Counted from the first letter of the stretch, positions 26,428-35,054 are shown. The stretch: DNA of 64,000 nt from Flavobacterium glaciei (GCF_003350545.1 NZ_QQBA01000006.1:1-64000), one strand, 5' to 3'. Numbers and translations are program-made. Notes: generated by a model not told the origin, from the sequence alone.

Positions 26428-27141
26428 ATGGCAGAGTGGACAGAAAGAGCCGAACTTTTATTCAAAAAAGAAGGTTTAGATAATTTAAAAAATGCAAATG
26501 TATTGGTTGTAGGATTGGGTGGTGTAGGTTCTTTTGCAGCTGAATTTTTGGCTAGAGCAGGAGTGGGAACCATGACAATTGTTGATGGTGACGTGGTTGA
26601 TATTACCAATATAAATCGACAATTACCAGCTTTACATTCGACTGTGGGGCAATACAAAGTGACTGTTGTAGGAGATCGATTAATGGATATCAATCCGGAA
26701 TTAAAATTGACTCGTGTTCAGGAATTTCTTTCGCCGGAACGAGCTTTCGAAATTGTTTCAGAGGAATTTGATTATGTTTTAGATTGCATTGACAGCGTGA
26801 CTCCAAAACTAAATTTGATCATTGGTGCCAAACGAAAAAGAGTAAAAATCATAAGCAGTATGGGCGCTGGCGGGAAAATGGAAGCTTCAAAAGTAAAAGT
26901 GACGGATATCACGAATACCGTAAATTGTTATTTTGCTAAAACCATCAGAAGACGATTGAAAGAAGTGAAAATTGATAAACTGAAAGTTGTTTTTTCTTCG
27001 GAAATTCAGGACGAATCGAGTTTGAAAATGACTGACGGATCCAATTTTAAAAAATCATTTTATGGAACTAATAGTTATATGCCAGGATTATTTGGTTTGT
27101 ATGCTGCAGAAACCGTGATTCGCTATTTGCTTAAGAAGTAG
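26428..27141 (+). CDS. tcdA: tRNA threonylcarbamoyladenosine dehydratase (TcdA/YgdL)
   Basis: This 237-residue E1-like enzyme cyclises t6A37 of tRNAs to ct6A using ATP. It starts MAEWTERAELLFKKEGLDNL, has the nucleotide loop VVGLGGVGSFAAEFLARAG and DGDVVDITNINRQ, then FDYVLDCIDSVTPK, and the TcdA-type MGAGGKMEASKVKVTDI. The zinc cysteines of ThiF and MoeB are absent, as expected for TcdA. It is the last gene of the DUF1684-tatD-tcdA run. Confidence 0.92.
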   Translation: MAEWTERAELLFKKEGLDNLKNANVLVVGLGGVGSFAAEFLARAGVGTMTIVDGDVVDITNINRQLPALHSTVGQYKVTVVGDRLMDINPELKLTRVQEFLSPERAFEIVSEEFDYVLDCIDSVTPKLNLIIGAKRKRVKIISSMGAGGKMEASKVKVTDITNTVNCYFAKTIRRRLKEVKIDKLKVVFSSEIQDESSLKMTDGSNFKKSFYGTNSYMPGLFGLYAAETVIRYLLKK

Positions 27142-27151
27142 TGAGAAGTGT

Positions 27152-27251
27152 TCAGTCTCAGTCTAGGTAGCAGTATTCAGTCTCAGTAATCAGTCTCAGT
27201 ATATCAGTGCAGAAATCTAATAATCTAAGTAGTCCAATAATCTAAGTAGTC
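27152..27251. repeat. Two short tandem-repeat blocks upstream of the HAD gene
   Basis: TCAGTCTCAGT occurs at 27152, 27177 and 27190, then AATCTAAGTAGTC at 27222 and 27239, ending in TCTAAAAATCT plus an A run joined to the ATG at 27270. Related words occur at 7612-7662, 41080-41135 and 61458-61475. Confidence 0.75.
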
Positions 27252-27269
27252 TAAAAATCTAAAAAAAAA

Positions 27270-27944
27270 ATGATACAAACCGTAATTTTTGATATGGATG
27301 GTGTAATTGTCGATACTGAACCTGTACATCGTTATGCTTATTTTAAACAATTTGATGAGTTGAATATTCCAGTTACGGAGGAAATGTACACTTCATTTAC
27401 CGGTTTTTCTACTCGAAATACGTTTCAGAAACTGAAAGAGGTTTTTGTGATAGAAAACGAAGTGGAGGATTTAATTCAAAGGAAACGGACCATTTTTAAT
27501 GATGCTTTTGATAGTAAAGCTGATTTGGAATTATTAGAAGGTGTCGAAAACTTAATCAAAGAATTGCATCAAAACGGAATGCAGCTGATTCTAGCTTCAT
27601 CGGCGTCTAAAGTTACTATTGAACGTGTATTTAGCAGGTTTAAGTTGCATGAGTATTTTACGCATGTGGTAAGCGGGGAAGATTTTCCTAAATCGAAACC
27701 ACATCCAGCGATTTTTGAACATGCGGCGAGTTTATCAATTGCGCCAAAAGAAAATTGTATCGTTATTGAAGACAGTACAAATGGGGTAAAAGCGGCCAAA
27801 GCTGCCGGTATTTTTTGTGTGGGTTACAACAGTATTCATTCTGATGCACAAGATTTATCAGAAGCAGATTTTGTAATTAATCATTTTAACGAATTGGGTT
27901 ATGATGTTGTTACGAATATTGAATCTAAATTAAGGAATAATTAA
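27270..27944 (+). CDS. HAD-superfamily hydrolase, beta-phosphoglucomutase-like
   Basis: This 224-residue HAD-IA phosphatase or mutase has motif I FDMDGVIVDTEP with the nucleophile Asp near residue 8, motif II LASSA, motif III Lys in FPKSKPHP, and motif IV VIEDSTNGVKAAKAAG. The helical cap (about 15-80) is of the type found in beta-phosphoglucomutases and small sugar-phosphate phosphatases. Substrate is unknown. Its leader contains the tandem TCTAAG repeats. Confidence 0.88.
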   Translation: MIQTVIFDMDGVIVDTEPVHRYAYFKQFDELNIPVTEEMYTSFTGFSTRNTFQKLKEVFVIENEVEDLIQRKRTIFNDAFDSKADLELLEGVENLIKELHQNGMQLILASSASKVTIERVFSRFKLHEYFTHVVSGEDFPKSKPHPAIFEHAASLSIAPKENCIVIEDSTNGVKAAKAAGIFCVGYNSIHSDAQDLSEADFVINHFNELGYDVVTNIESKLRNN

Positions 27945-27995
27945 CATTTGAAAGCCACTGAATTTGTAAATTTGGAAAACATAAAAATTTAAAAC

Positions 27996-28841
27996 ATGAA
28001 AAAAATAATCATTGTATTTGCCATTATTATAGCAAATTTCACCATTGAGGCACAAGTAAAAACTCCTCAATCCAGTCCAAAATCTACAATTATGCAAACA
28101 GTAGGTTTGACAGATGTAGAGATTAATTATTCAAGACCAAGCGCAAGAGGAAGAGCCGTTTTTGGTAATTTAATTCCTTTTGGAAAAGTTTGGAGAACTG
28201 GAGCTAATGATAACACAACAGTATCATTTAGTGATGATGTTGTAATTGATGGTAAAACGTTGAAAAAAGGAAAATATTCGTTGTTCACAATTCCAAGAAT
28301 TGAAAGTTGGGATATAATTTTCTATAAAACTACAGATAATTGGGGTAATCCAGAAGAGTGGAAAGAAGAAAATGTAGCGCTTAAAGCGAATGTAAAACCA
28401 GAGACCGTAAATAGAAGTGTGGAAACATTTACTATAGGAATTAGTGGTTTAGATAATAATTTTGCCTTTTTAGAAATTTATTGGGAGAACTCTTATGCTG
28501 CTGTAAAATTTGAAGTGCCTACACAACAAAAAGCAACAGCTAATATCGAGAAAGCATTAGCTGGACCTGGTGCAGCAGATTATTTTTCTGCAGCTCAATT
28601 TTTATTTCAATCGAATGGTGACAATGCAAAAGCTTTGGTTTATGTAAACAAAGCATTGGATATGACAAAGGAAAAACCATTTTGGTATAACAGATTGAAG
28701 TCATTGATTCAAGCAAAACTTGGTGATAAAAAAGGAGCAATCGAAACTGCAAAATTATCTCTTGCAGCTGCTGAAATTGCTAAAAATCAAGATTACGTAA
28801 AGATGAATAAAGACAGTATCTCAGAGTGGAGTAAGAATTAA
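27996..28841 (+). CDS. DUF2911 exported protein with TPR-like tail
   Basis: This exported 281-residue protein has the signal peptide MKKIIIVFAIIIANFTIEAQ. The DUF2911 domain (about 25-175) includes YSRPSARGRAVFGNLIPFG, VWRTGANDNTTVSF and the KGKYSLFTIP strand. The tail (about 180-281) is helical, with repeats of the TPR kind (ALAGPGAADYFSAAQFL, then KALVYVNKALDM). The family is common in Bacteroidota and has no known function. A TAAATTTG -7-like element lies at 27967-27974, 21 bp before the start, and a terminator follows. Confidence 0.87.
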   Translation: MKKIIIVFAIIIANFTIEAQVKTPQSSPKSTIMQTVGLTDVEINYSRPSARGRAVFGNLIPFGKVWRTGANDNTTVSFSDDVVIDGKTLKKGKYSLFTIPRIESWDIIFYKTTDNWGNPEEWKEENVALKANVKPETVNRSVETFTIGISGLDNNFAFLEIYWENSYAAVKFEVPTQQKATANIEKALAGPGAADYFSAAQFLFQSNGDNAKALVYVNKALDMTKEKPFWYNRLKSLIQAKLGDKKGAIETAKLSLAAAEIAKNQDYVKMNKDSISEWSKN

Positions 28842-28861
28842 TTCACTCAATTTTAATGTAC

Positions 28862-28899
28862 AATCCCGTCTCGGTAATTATCGATACGGGATTTTTTTT
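28862..28899 (+). terminator. Terminator of the DUF2911 gene
   Basis: Arms AATCCCGT / ACGGGATT (28862-28893) with inner pairing, followed by eight Ts, 20 bp after the stop. Confidence 0.87.
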
Positions 28900-29115
28900 G
28901 CATTTCATTTAGGTTTTTTACTATCTATTCGTAGATTATATTTGGATTAAAGCTACATCTATAGCGAGAGGAAACAACCGCAGTCAAGATGCTAAAAGGG
29001 TTCTCGACTGCGCTCGAACTGATAATTGGATTAATTAATAAACACAGTTAGTTTTAGACTATTGAATATGATACCATTTTGCTTTTGTAATCACTATAAT
29101 AAACAATTCCACAAC

Positions 29116-29187
29116 TTGTCATTTCGACGAAGGAGAAATCACATAGCAAGAATAACTAATGAGATTTCTCCTTCGTCGAAATGACAA
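29116..29187. repeat. Perfect 25-bp inverted repeat (ATTTCGACGAAGGAGAAATC family)
   Basis: The arm at 29116-29140 and its exact reverse complement at 29163-29187 enclose 22 bases. The arm includes CATTTCGACGAAGGAGAAAT. Such words recur in intergenic DNA of many Bacteroidota. It has no coding frame or T-tract. Confidence 0.85.
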
Positions 29188-29240
29188 TACTACCAATAAA
29201 CATTCCAGTATTTTAAAAATAAAATGGTATTATCAATATA

Positions 29241-29260
29241 ATTTGCGAATCTGCGGTCAA
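29241..29260. repeat. Solo arm of the CCGCAGATTC repeat
   Basis: ATTTGCGAATCTGCGGTCAA matches the right arm and flank of the palindrome at 10566-10625 with one change (C for T near the end). No matching left arm is close by. Confidence 0.6.
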
Positions 29261-29314
29261 TTAATTATGACAAATATATTTCACTAATATAAATGAAAAA
29301 TAAACGAGTTTATC

Positions 29315-31039
29315 TTAGGCTACAACTACTTTTTGTTTTCTAAAAATAGTCCACTGCAACAGCAACGAAATTACAATCGTCAACATTGCTCCAATGAAAT
29401 TAAGCCATAAATACCCCAGTTTTTCCTCACCGCTAGGGAAGATATAAATGGCGTAATAGTATATAATAAAAATAGTAAGTTGACTAATCACGGCGCTATA
29501 AAAAATAGCTTTTGATTGTACTTTGTGTATATAAAAACCCACTAAGAAAATCCCCAGTACAGTTCCATAAAATATAGAACCAATGATGTTTACTAATTGA
29601 ATCAAATTTTCAAACAAAGTCCCAATACAAGCAAAAAGTATGGCAATTACTCCCCACAATAAGGTAAAAAATTTAGTAGCGTAAAGGTAATGACGTTCTG
29701 ATTTTTCTTCTTTGATATTCCTTTTGTAAATATCTATTGCGGTGGTTGATGCCAATGCATTTAGTCCGGAAGCAGTTGATGACATAGCAGCTGAGATAAT
29801 TACAGCCAGTAATAATCCGATAAGTCCTTTGGGTAAATAATTTAGGATAAAGTGAAAAAATACATAATCTTTGTCGTTAGTTTCACTATTGCTATCGGCT
29901 TTCATGATGATTTCTTTAGCACGATCTCTCAAGTCTTTTTCTTTATTGGACAAAGCCACTAATTCTTTTCTAAGGATTGGATTGTCATAATCTTGATTCA
30001 GCTGATCGATGTACAACAGATTGATTACTTTTTTATCTTCCGATAAACCGTCTAATTTTTGTTCCAAAGCATTGTATTCACCTTTATATGCTGATTTTTC
30101 AATCATGGCTTTGTTGTTTGGATTAAAATTTAACGGAACAGGATTGAATTGAAAAAAGACGAAAACCATTACTCCGGTCAACAAAATAAAGAACTGCATA
30201 GGAACTTTTAGTAGCCCATTCATAATCAGTCCCATTTGACTTTCCCGAACGGATTTCCCAGATAAGTAACGTCCTACCTGCGATTGATCAGTTCCAAAAT
30301 AGGCTAATGCCAGAAAAAAACCTCCAGTGATTCCGCTCCAAAATGTATATTTTTCTTCAGGATCAAAAGAGAAATTAACAATGTTCATTTTGTCATTTGC
30401 ACCAGCAATATGTAGCGCACTGGTAAATGTCATATCATTAGGCAGATAGCGTAATATCAGAAAAAAGGTGATAAACATTCCCGACATGATCACAAACATT
30501 TGCTGTTTTTGTGTTACGTTTACAGCTTTAGTTCCTCCCGAAAAGGTATAAATAATGACCAGCACACCAATAATAATATTCATGTAAGTAAGATTCCAAC
30601 CCAATATTGCTGACAAAATAATCGCTGGAGCATAAATGGTTAATCCGGTTCCTAAACCTCTTTGGAACAAGAAAAGAATAGCAGCAAGGGAACGGGTTTT
30701 TAAATCAAATCTTTTTTCGAGGTATTCGTAAGCAGTATACACCTTGTATTTGTGGTATAAAGGGATAAAGGTGACGCAAATTACCACCATGGCAATAGGC
30801 AGTCCAAAGTAGAATTGCACAAAACCCATTCCATCATGATACGCTTGTCCAGGAGTGGAAAGAAACGTAATGGCACTTGCTTGCGTTGCCATCACAGAAA
30901 GTCCCACAACATGCCAAGGCGTTTCATTACTTCCCAGAATAAAGTCCTCTACATTTTTACTTCCTTTGGTTTTCCAAGCACCATAAATAACGATAAAGAG
31001 TAAAGTAACTATAAGTATAATCCAATCAAATAATTGCAT
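29315..31039 (-). CDS. Sodium:solute symporter (SSS family)
   Basis: This 574-residue membrane symporter has about thirteen hydrophobic segments. The opening FDWIILIVTLLFIVIYGAWK and the segment SAAMSSTASGLNALASTTAIDIY match the SSS (SGLT/PutP) family. A charged, lysine-rich loop (near residues 310-390) between helices is larger than in PutP-type members. The gene is 3 bp downstream of a 35-codon membrane-protein gene and in line with a PIG-L deacetylase, so the three are probably one operon. The solute may be a sugar or a product of the deacetylase; this is inference. Confidence 0.9.
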   Translation of the reverse strand: MQLFDWIILIVTLLFIVIYGAWKTKGSKNVEDFILGSNETPWHVVGLSVMATQASAITFLSTPGQAYHDGMGFVQFYFGLPIAMVVICVTFIPLYHKYKVYTAYEYLEKRFDLKTRSLAAILFLFQRGLGTGLTIYAPAIILSAILGWNLTYMNIIIGVLVIIYTFSGGTKAVNVTQKQQMFVIMSGMFITFFLILRYLPNDMTFTSALHIAGANDKMNIVNFSFDPEEKYTFWSGITGGFFLALAYFGTDQSQVGRYLSGKSVRESQMGLIMNGLLKVPMQFFILLTGVMVFVFFQFNPVPLNFNPNNKAMIEKSAYKGEYNALEQKLDGLSEDKKVINLLYIDQLNQDYDNPILRKELVALSNKEKDLRDRAKEIIMKADSNSETNDKDYVFFHFILNYLPKGLIGLLLAVIISAAMSSTASGLNALASTTAIDIYKRNIKEEKSERHYLYATKFFTLLWGVIAILFACIGTLFENLIQLVNIIGSIFYGTVLGIFLVGFYIHKVQSKAIFYSAVISQLTIFIIYYYAIYIFPSGEEKLGYLWLNFIGAMLTIVISLLLQWTIFRKQKVVVA

Positions 31040-31042
31040 AAT

Positions 31043-31150
31043 TTAAGAGTATAATTTCATGATTAGACAAAAAATCAAAATGTATATCGCATTAGCCACA
31101 AGTACCCAAGTGTAGTTCTTTTTCCAGGTTTTTATTTTTTTTGTTTCCAT
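31043..31150 (-). CDS. 35-residue membrane protein between the PIG-L and symporter genes
   Basis: An ATG at 31150 opens a 35-codon frame that ends at 31043, 3 bp before the symporter ATG and 11 bp after the PIG-L stop. The product starts METKKIKTWKKNYTWVLVAN and ends with one hydrophobic helix, AIYILIFCLIMKLYS. The tight spacing on both sides and the basic-then-hydrophobic design argue for a real gene. It may be a small accessory subunit of the symporter. I cannot name a family. Confidence 0.7.
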   Translation of the reverse strand: METKKIKTWKKNYTWVLVANAIYILIFCLIMKLYS

Positions 31151-31161
31151 TTTTGGTAGCT

Positions 31162-33693
31162 TTATTGCTTAATATTTTGAGCAGGAATAGTTTCGGTTGA
31201 TTTTAATGAGATGATATTCGAAATTAATTTATACGCACCAGTAACGCCTTCGGGTAATTCTCTAAAGAAGCTTAAGCCTGTATAGATATAATGTCCTTTT
31301 CCGTAAGGTGCAATCAGCAAAGCGCCATTTTTAGGTGCTTCTCCTTTATCATTTGAAGATAGAATAGGAGTGAAGGCTTTGTCGTATTCACCTGGATAAT
31401 ACAATCCTTGCTCTTGTTTCCATCCTTGAAAATCTTTAGCGGTAATCTTATTTGGGAAATTCAAAACGGGATGATTTGGTGCTAGAAATCGGACTTCGGC
31501 ATTTTCTTCTGTTACACGGTCACGGGATAGTTTCAATGGATAAGGTGCAATATTCTCGGTTACAAGATCACCAGCAGTATTGTATTGAACGAGCATTGTT
31601 TTTCCGCCTTTTACAAAATCAAAAAGTATATTTTGCTTATTCGCTAATGCTGTAACGGTATTATAAGCACGAACTCCTGTCATAACTACATCAAAATTCT
31701 CTAATTTTTCGGGTGTTATTTCCTCAGGTTTAAGCAGTGTTACAGTATAGCCCAATTGCGTCAGACTACTAGGCACTTCATCTCCGGCGCCCATTATATA
31801 TGCAATCCTCTCTTCGTTGGTTTTTAAATCCGTTTTGATACATTTGGCTTCAGCTGATTTTAAAACTTGCTGTTTGGTAATGTGATCATAATTAATAATA
31901 ATTTGTTCTTTATCAAATCTCTTGTTATCAATGATTGCAATACTTTTTGCTATTGCTTCATCTGGATTTTTAGGCGCTGTTACTTCAAAATAAACGATTT
32001 GTTCTGTTCCCTTTTTTTGAAGGTTAAAAGGAATCGATTTTGGAGAAACATTCCAGTTTTGAGGCAGCTCAAGTTGTAAATTTCCTTTTACAGCATCTTT
32101 ACCAGCTTTAACTTTTACGCCTACATATTTTATTTTGGTGTCCTTAAAGAGTAATACTTTGTCAATGATTGAAGTAGTAACTTCAGGAACAATGTCGAGA
32201 TAATTATACACTTCACCTTTTACATCATCATTATATTTATAAACTACTGTTCGCTCAAAAGGGATTTCGATTCCGTTGATTAATACGTTAAAAACCACTT
32301 TAGTTTCCCTAATGATGTCTGGAATCCCTATGTTTTTTTGCTCATTTACGGCATACATCCCAACAGTCCCATTTTCTTTTAACCAATACGGTTGTGTATA
32401 GTTAATTGATTCTGGTAACTTTACATCTAAGTTTATGTTATTTAGGATGTTGTTCTTTAATTCACGATTTTGATGCGTGGTAATTTGATTGGGTAAAGTA
32501 GTAACACTAATTAATTGTATGGGTGCGGAGCTTCTGTTTGTTGCTTCGAGTTTCAATTTAATAGTGCTTCCGGGAGTTGCTTCTTGATTTTGGGCAACGG
32601 CTTCAAGATACAAACCGGAACAAGCTGCGATAATTTCTTGTATGGCTGCGGATTTGAGTGGTGCCCAATGATTTTCGTCCAAAGTTTTCATCATGGAGTA
32701 GGCTTTCGCCAAATTTGGAATACTTGCAGAAGGATTTTTATGGTCGAATTCAGTTGCAATAGTTGTCAATAATTCTCCAATTGCTTTACCACCTTTTACA
32801 CGGTTCCAAGAAGTATCAATTCCTTCAAAAAGCGATTTTTTTTCTTTTAAAGCATCGCCTTTTATAAACTCTAAATATTCCGTTTCTTCACCACGCGCAC
32901 CAGTGCTTCCAAAACCTTGTGATTGATGGCGGCTACGACTTAGTGCTGCTATTTCCTGATTTGATTTCCCTAATCCGGCATAATAAACACCGGTTTCAAG
33001 TGCAATTAAATTCGTTTTATCAGCAGCATTAAATTTTTCCATAGTTCCATAAAACCACCAAGAGGTATTGAAAAACTGGCGTTTGGTTTGCCAAGGTTTT
33101 ACATATTGTAATTGTTCAGGAAAAATAGTAGGATTATTGGCCAGTTCAAAACTTTCTACGCTCAACATTGCAGATGAAGTGTGATGTCCGTGTGTAGTTC
33201 CCGGAGAGCGATGATCAAATCGGTTTACAATAACATCGGGTTGAAATTTTCGGATGGCCCAAATAACGTCTGACAATACTTTCTCTTTATCCCAAATCTC
33301 TAAGGTTTCTGTAGGATTTTTTGAAAATCCAAAATCATTGGCACGGGAAAAAAATTGTTCTCCTCCATCAATTTTTCGGGCTTCAATAAGTTCTTGGGTT
33401 CTTATGACTCCCAATAATTCCCTTAATTGCGTTCCTATTAGGTTCTGTCCACCATCACCGCGTGTCAAAGACAAATATCCGGTTCTTGCTTTTTGGTCAT
33501 TGGACAAATAAGAAATTAATCTCGTATTTTCATCATCAGGATGCGCTGCTATGTAGAGTACAGAACCAAGAAAATTAAGCTTTTCGATTTGATTGTAAAT
33601 TTCAACAGAATTTGGTTTTTGTGGATGTTGCCCAGTTGTAACTTGAAAACTAACCAAAATTATTACAATGGCTATGATGATTTTTTTTTGCAT
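31162..33693 (-). CDS. PIG-L family N-acetylglucosaminyl deacetylase-like protein
   Basis: This exported protein of 843 residues starts at the ATG at 33693, which opens onto MQKKIIIAIVIILVSFQVTTG (signal peptide). The PIG-L/LmbE domain (about 40-270) has the zinc motif AAHPDDE and a second His-rich segment THGHHTSS. A middle region of beta-rich repeats (about 360-620) and a C-terminal ThuA/GATase-like domain (about 640-835) with VMTGVRAYNT follow. PIG-L enzymes remove acetyl groups from N-acetyl-sugar substrates, and large secreted forms are common in Bacteroidota. It heads an operon with a small membrane protein and a sodium symporter. Confidence 0.88.
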   Translation of the reverse strand: MQKKIIIAIVIILVSFQVTTGQHPQKPNSVEIYNQIEKLNFLGSVLYIAAHPDDENTRLISYLSNDQKARTGYLSLTRGDGGQNLIGTQLRELLGVIRTQELIEARKIDGGEQFFSRANDFGFSKNPTETLEIWDKEKVLSDVIWAIRKFQPDVIVNRFDHRSPGTTHGHHTSSAMLSVESFELANNPTIFPEQLQYVKPWQTKRQFFNTSWWFYGTMEKFNAADKTNLIALETGVYYAGLGKSNQEIAALSRSRHQSQGFGSTGARGEETEYLEFIKGDALKEKKSLFEGIDTSWNRVKGGKAIGELLTTIATEFDHKNPSASIPNLAKAYSMMKTLDENHWAPLKSAAIQEIIAACSGLYLEAVAQNQEATPGSTIKLKLEATNRSSAPIQLISVTTLPNQITTHQNRELKNNILNNINLDVKLPESINYTQPYWLKENGTVGMYAVNEQKNIGIPDIIRETKVVFNVLINGIEIPFERTVVYKYNDDVKGEVYNYLDIVPEVTTSIIDKVLLFKDTKIKYVGVKVKAGKDAVKGNLQLELPQNWNVSPKSIPFNLQKKGTEQIVYFEVTAPKNPDEAIAKSIAIIDNKRFDKEQIIINYDHITKQQVLKSAEAKCIKTDLKTNEERIAYIMGAGDEVPSSLTQLGYTVTLLKPEEITPEKLENFDVVMTGVRAYNTVTALANKQNILFDFVKGGKTMLVQYNTAGDLVTENIAPYPLKLSRDRVTEENAEVRFLAPNHPVLNFPNKITAKDFQGWKQEQGLYYPGEYDKAFTPILSSNDKGEAPKNGALLIAPYGKGHYIYTGLSFFRELPEGVTGAYKLISNIISLKSTETIPAQNIKQ

Positions 33694-33792
33694 TCTTTTA
33701 AATTTAATTTGCAATAGCTTCAAATGTAGGAATTAAAAATTTTTTTCAGAAATGTTTTTACTTTTCTTTAATGAATAATAGTTTGATTTAAC

Positions 33793-33824
33793 AAAAAAGA
33801 GAGAAAACTAAGTATAGCTTTCTC
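33793..33824 (-). terminator. Probable terminator of the 33849 gene
   Basis: Imperfect arms GAGAAAACT / AGCTTTCTC (one mismatch) with the minus-strand U-tract from AAAAAA at 33793-33798. It is weaker than the other terminators in the window. Confidence 0.5.
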
Positions 33825-33848
33825 CCTTTCTTTTTGATATATCAAATT

Positions 33849-34397
33849 TTAATCTCTGTCGTCATCACGGTCATGTCCACGCCCGTGACCTTTATTTCCT
33901 TTTCCTCTGTCATTATCATAATCCCTGCGATCTCTGTAATCATCTTTCCCTTTACGATTTTTGTAATATTTACGATTATCATTTGGCCTATTATTCGCAT
34001 ATACCCTACGATCGTTGTAGTACCCAATATTTCTTTGTTCGCGACCTTGATAACCTCTGTAATATTTGATTTTATGATTTCTAAAGTTGATGTAAGGTCT
34101 TGAACCATGATAATCATTTAACACTACCTTATATCCATTATGTAAATCATAATTTCTGTACTGATTAGGTAAATATCTAGAACGAATCCATCTTCCACCT
34201 CCAAAATAAATAAATTGAGTAGCTCTAATGTCGTAATAAGCTTCTACATCAGGTAGATAATAATAGTCTACATTTGAATATCCAACAGGTCCCCAAGAGG
34301 GAGCTGTACCAATGTTTACATTTACTGAAACTTGCGCTTGTAGTGTACTAGTGGCAAAAAGGACAATTCCTACGGCGATTAATTTTAGTGTTCTCAT
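33849..34397 (-). CDS. Small exported protein, tandem paralogue 1 (Arg/Asp-rich tail)
   Basis: This exported protein of about 182 residues has the signal peptide MRTLKLIAVGIVLFATSTLQAQ (ATG at 34397; an upstream ATG at 34418 adds seven residues). The core (VSVNVNIGTAPSWGP, YYYLPDVEAYYDIR, FIYFGGGRW, NGYKVVLNDYHGSRPYI) is nearly the same as in the next gene. The last about 60 residues are a low-complexity run of Arg, Asp, Lys, Asn and Gly. A role on the cell surface or in the periplasm is likely, but no function is known. The two paralogues lie in tandem, each with its own hairpin terminator. Confidence 0.82.
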   Translation of the reverse strand: MRTLKLIAVGIVLFATSTLQAQVSVNVNIGTAPSWGPVGYSNVDYYYLPDVEAYYDIRATQFIYFGGGRWIRSRYLPNQYRNYDLHNGYKVVLNDYHGSRPYINFRNHKIKYYRGYQGREQRNIGYYNDRRVYANNRPNDNRKYYKNRKGKDDYRDRRDYDNDRGKGNKGHGRGHDRDDDRD

Positions 34398-34506
34398 CTT
34401 TTTAAATTTAATTGACAATAATTTTTTGTAACAAGTTTTTGTTTTTTAAGTCAAGCCAACAACTGTGCCAAAATGAAAATGTTAACATTAAATTAGCGTA
34501 ACGGGC

Positions 34507-34539
34507 AAAAAAAAGGGAGTCTTATTTCTAAGACTCCCT
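34507..34539 (-). terminator. Terminator of paralogue 2
   Basis: Perfect 11-bp arms AGGGAGTCTTA / TAAGACTCCCT with loop TTTC. The A run at 34507-34513 gives the minus-strand U-tract. Confidence 0.9.
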
Positions 34540-34562
34540 GTATCAATTAAATCAAATCTGTA

Positions 34563-35054
34563 TTAATGTTTTCCATTTCCATTATTACCTTTCCCAACTT
34601 TATTCCCTTTTCCTTTGTAACCATTTCCTTTGTTACCATTACTTTTGTATACTTTTTTGTAATTATTACGATTTGACCCGATAGATTTTTGAGGTTTACC
34701 TTTGTATCCTTTGTAATATTTTACTTTATGGTATTTAAAGTTGCTATATGGTCTTGATCCATGATAATCATTTAATACAACTTTGTAACCATTGTATAAG
34801 TTATAGTTTCTGTATTGATTTGGTAGGTTTCTTGAACGATTCCATTTTCCTCCTCCAAAATAAATAAATTGAGTATTTCTAATATCATAATAAGACTGAA
34901 TATCAGGTAAATAATAGTAATCTACAGCAGAGTAACCTGCGGGTCCCCAAGCCGGAGGACTACCTAAATTTACATTTACTGATACTTGTGCCTGCATCGT
35001 ATTTGTGGATGCAAAAAATATTATTCCCGCGATGATTAATTTTAATGTTTTCAT
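34563..35054 (-). CDS. Small exported protein, tandem paralogue 2 (Gly/Lys/Asn-rich tail)
   Basis: This exported protein of 163 residues has the signal peptide MKTLKLIIAGIIFFASTNTMQAQ, and its core matches paralogue 1 at most positions (VSVNVNLGSPPAWGP, YYYLPDIQSYYDIRNTQFI, GYKVVLNDYHGSRPY). The tail (about 125-163) is Gly-Asn-Lys repeats instead of Arg/Asp. The good conservation of the core next to divergent tails shows a tandem duplication followed by tail drift. I know no described function. Confidence 0.83.
   Translation of the reverse strand: MKTLKLIIAGIIFFASTNTMQAQVSVNVNLGSPPAWGPAGYSAVDYYYLPDIQSYYDIRNTQFIYFGGGKWNRSRNLPNQYRNYNLYNGYKVVLNDYHGSRPYSNFKYHKVKYYKGYKGKPQKSIGSNRNNYKKVYKSNGNKGNGYKGKGNKVGKGNNGNGKH

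Larger units (their letters stand above)
28842..29314. other. 473-bp intergenic stretch rich in dispersed repeats
   Basis: No gene is supported. It holds the DUF2911 terminator, a CTCGACTGCGCTCGAACTGA word (29003-29022), the perfect 25-bp inverted repeat (29116-29187) and one arm of the CCGCAGATTC repeat family (29241-29260). Confidence 0.75.

Noticed and set aside
33842..34117. 91-codon minus-strand frame within paralogue 1
   Set aside because: A frame-shifted reading of the low-complexity tail of the real gene at 33849.
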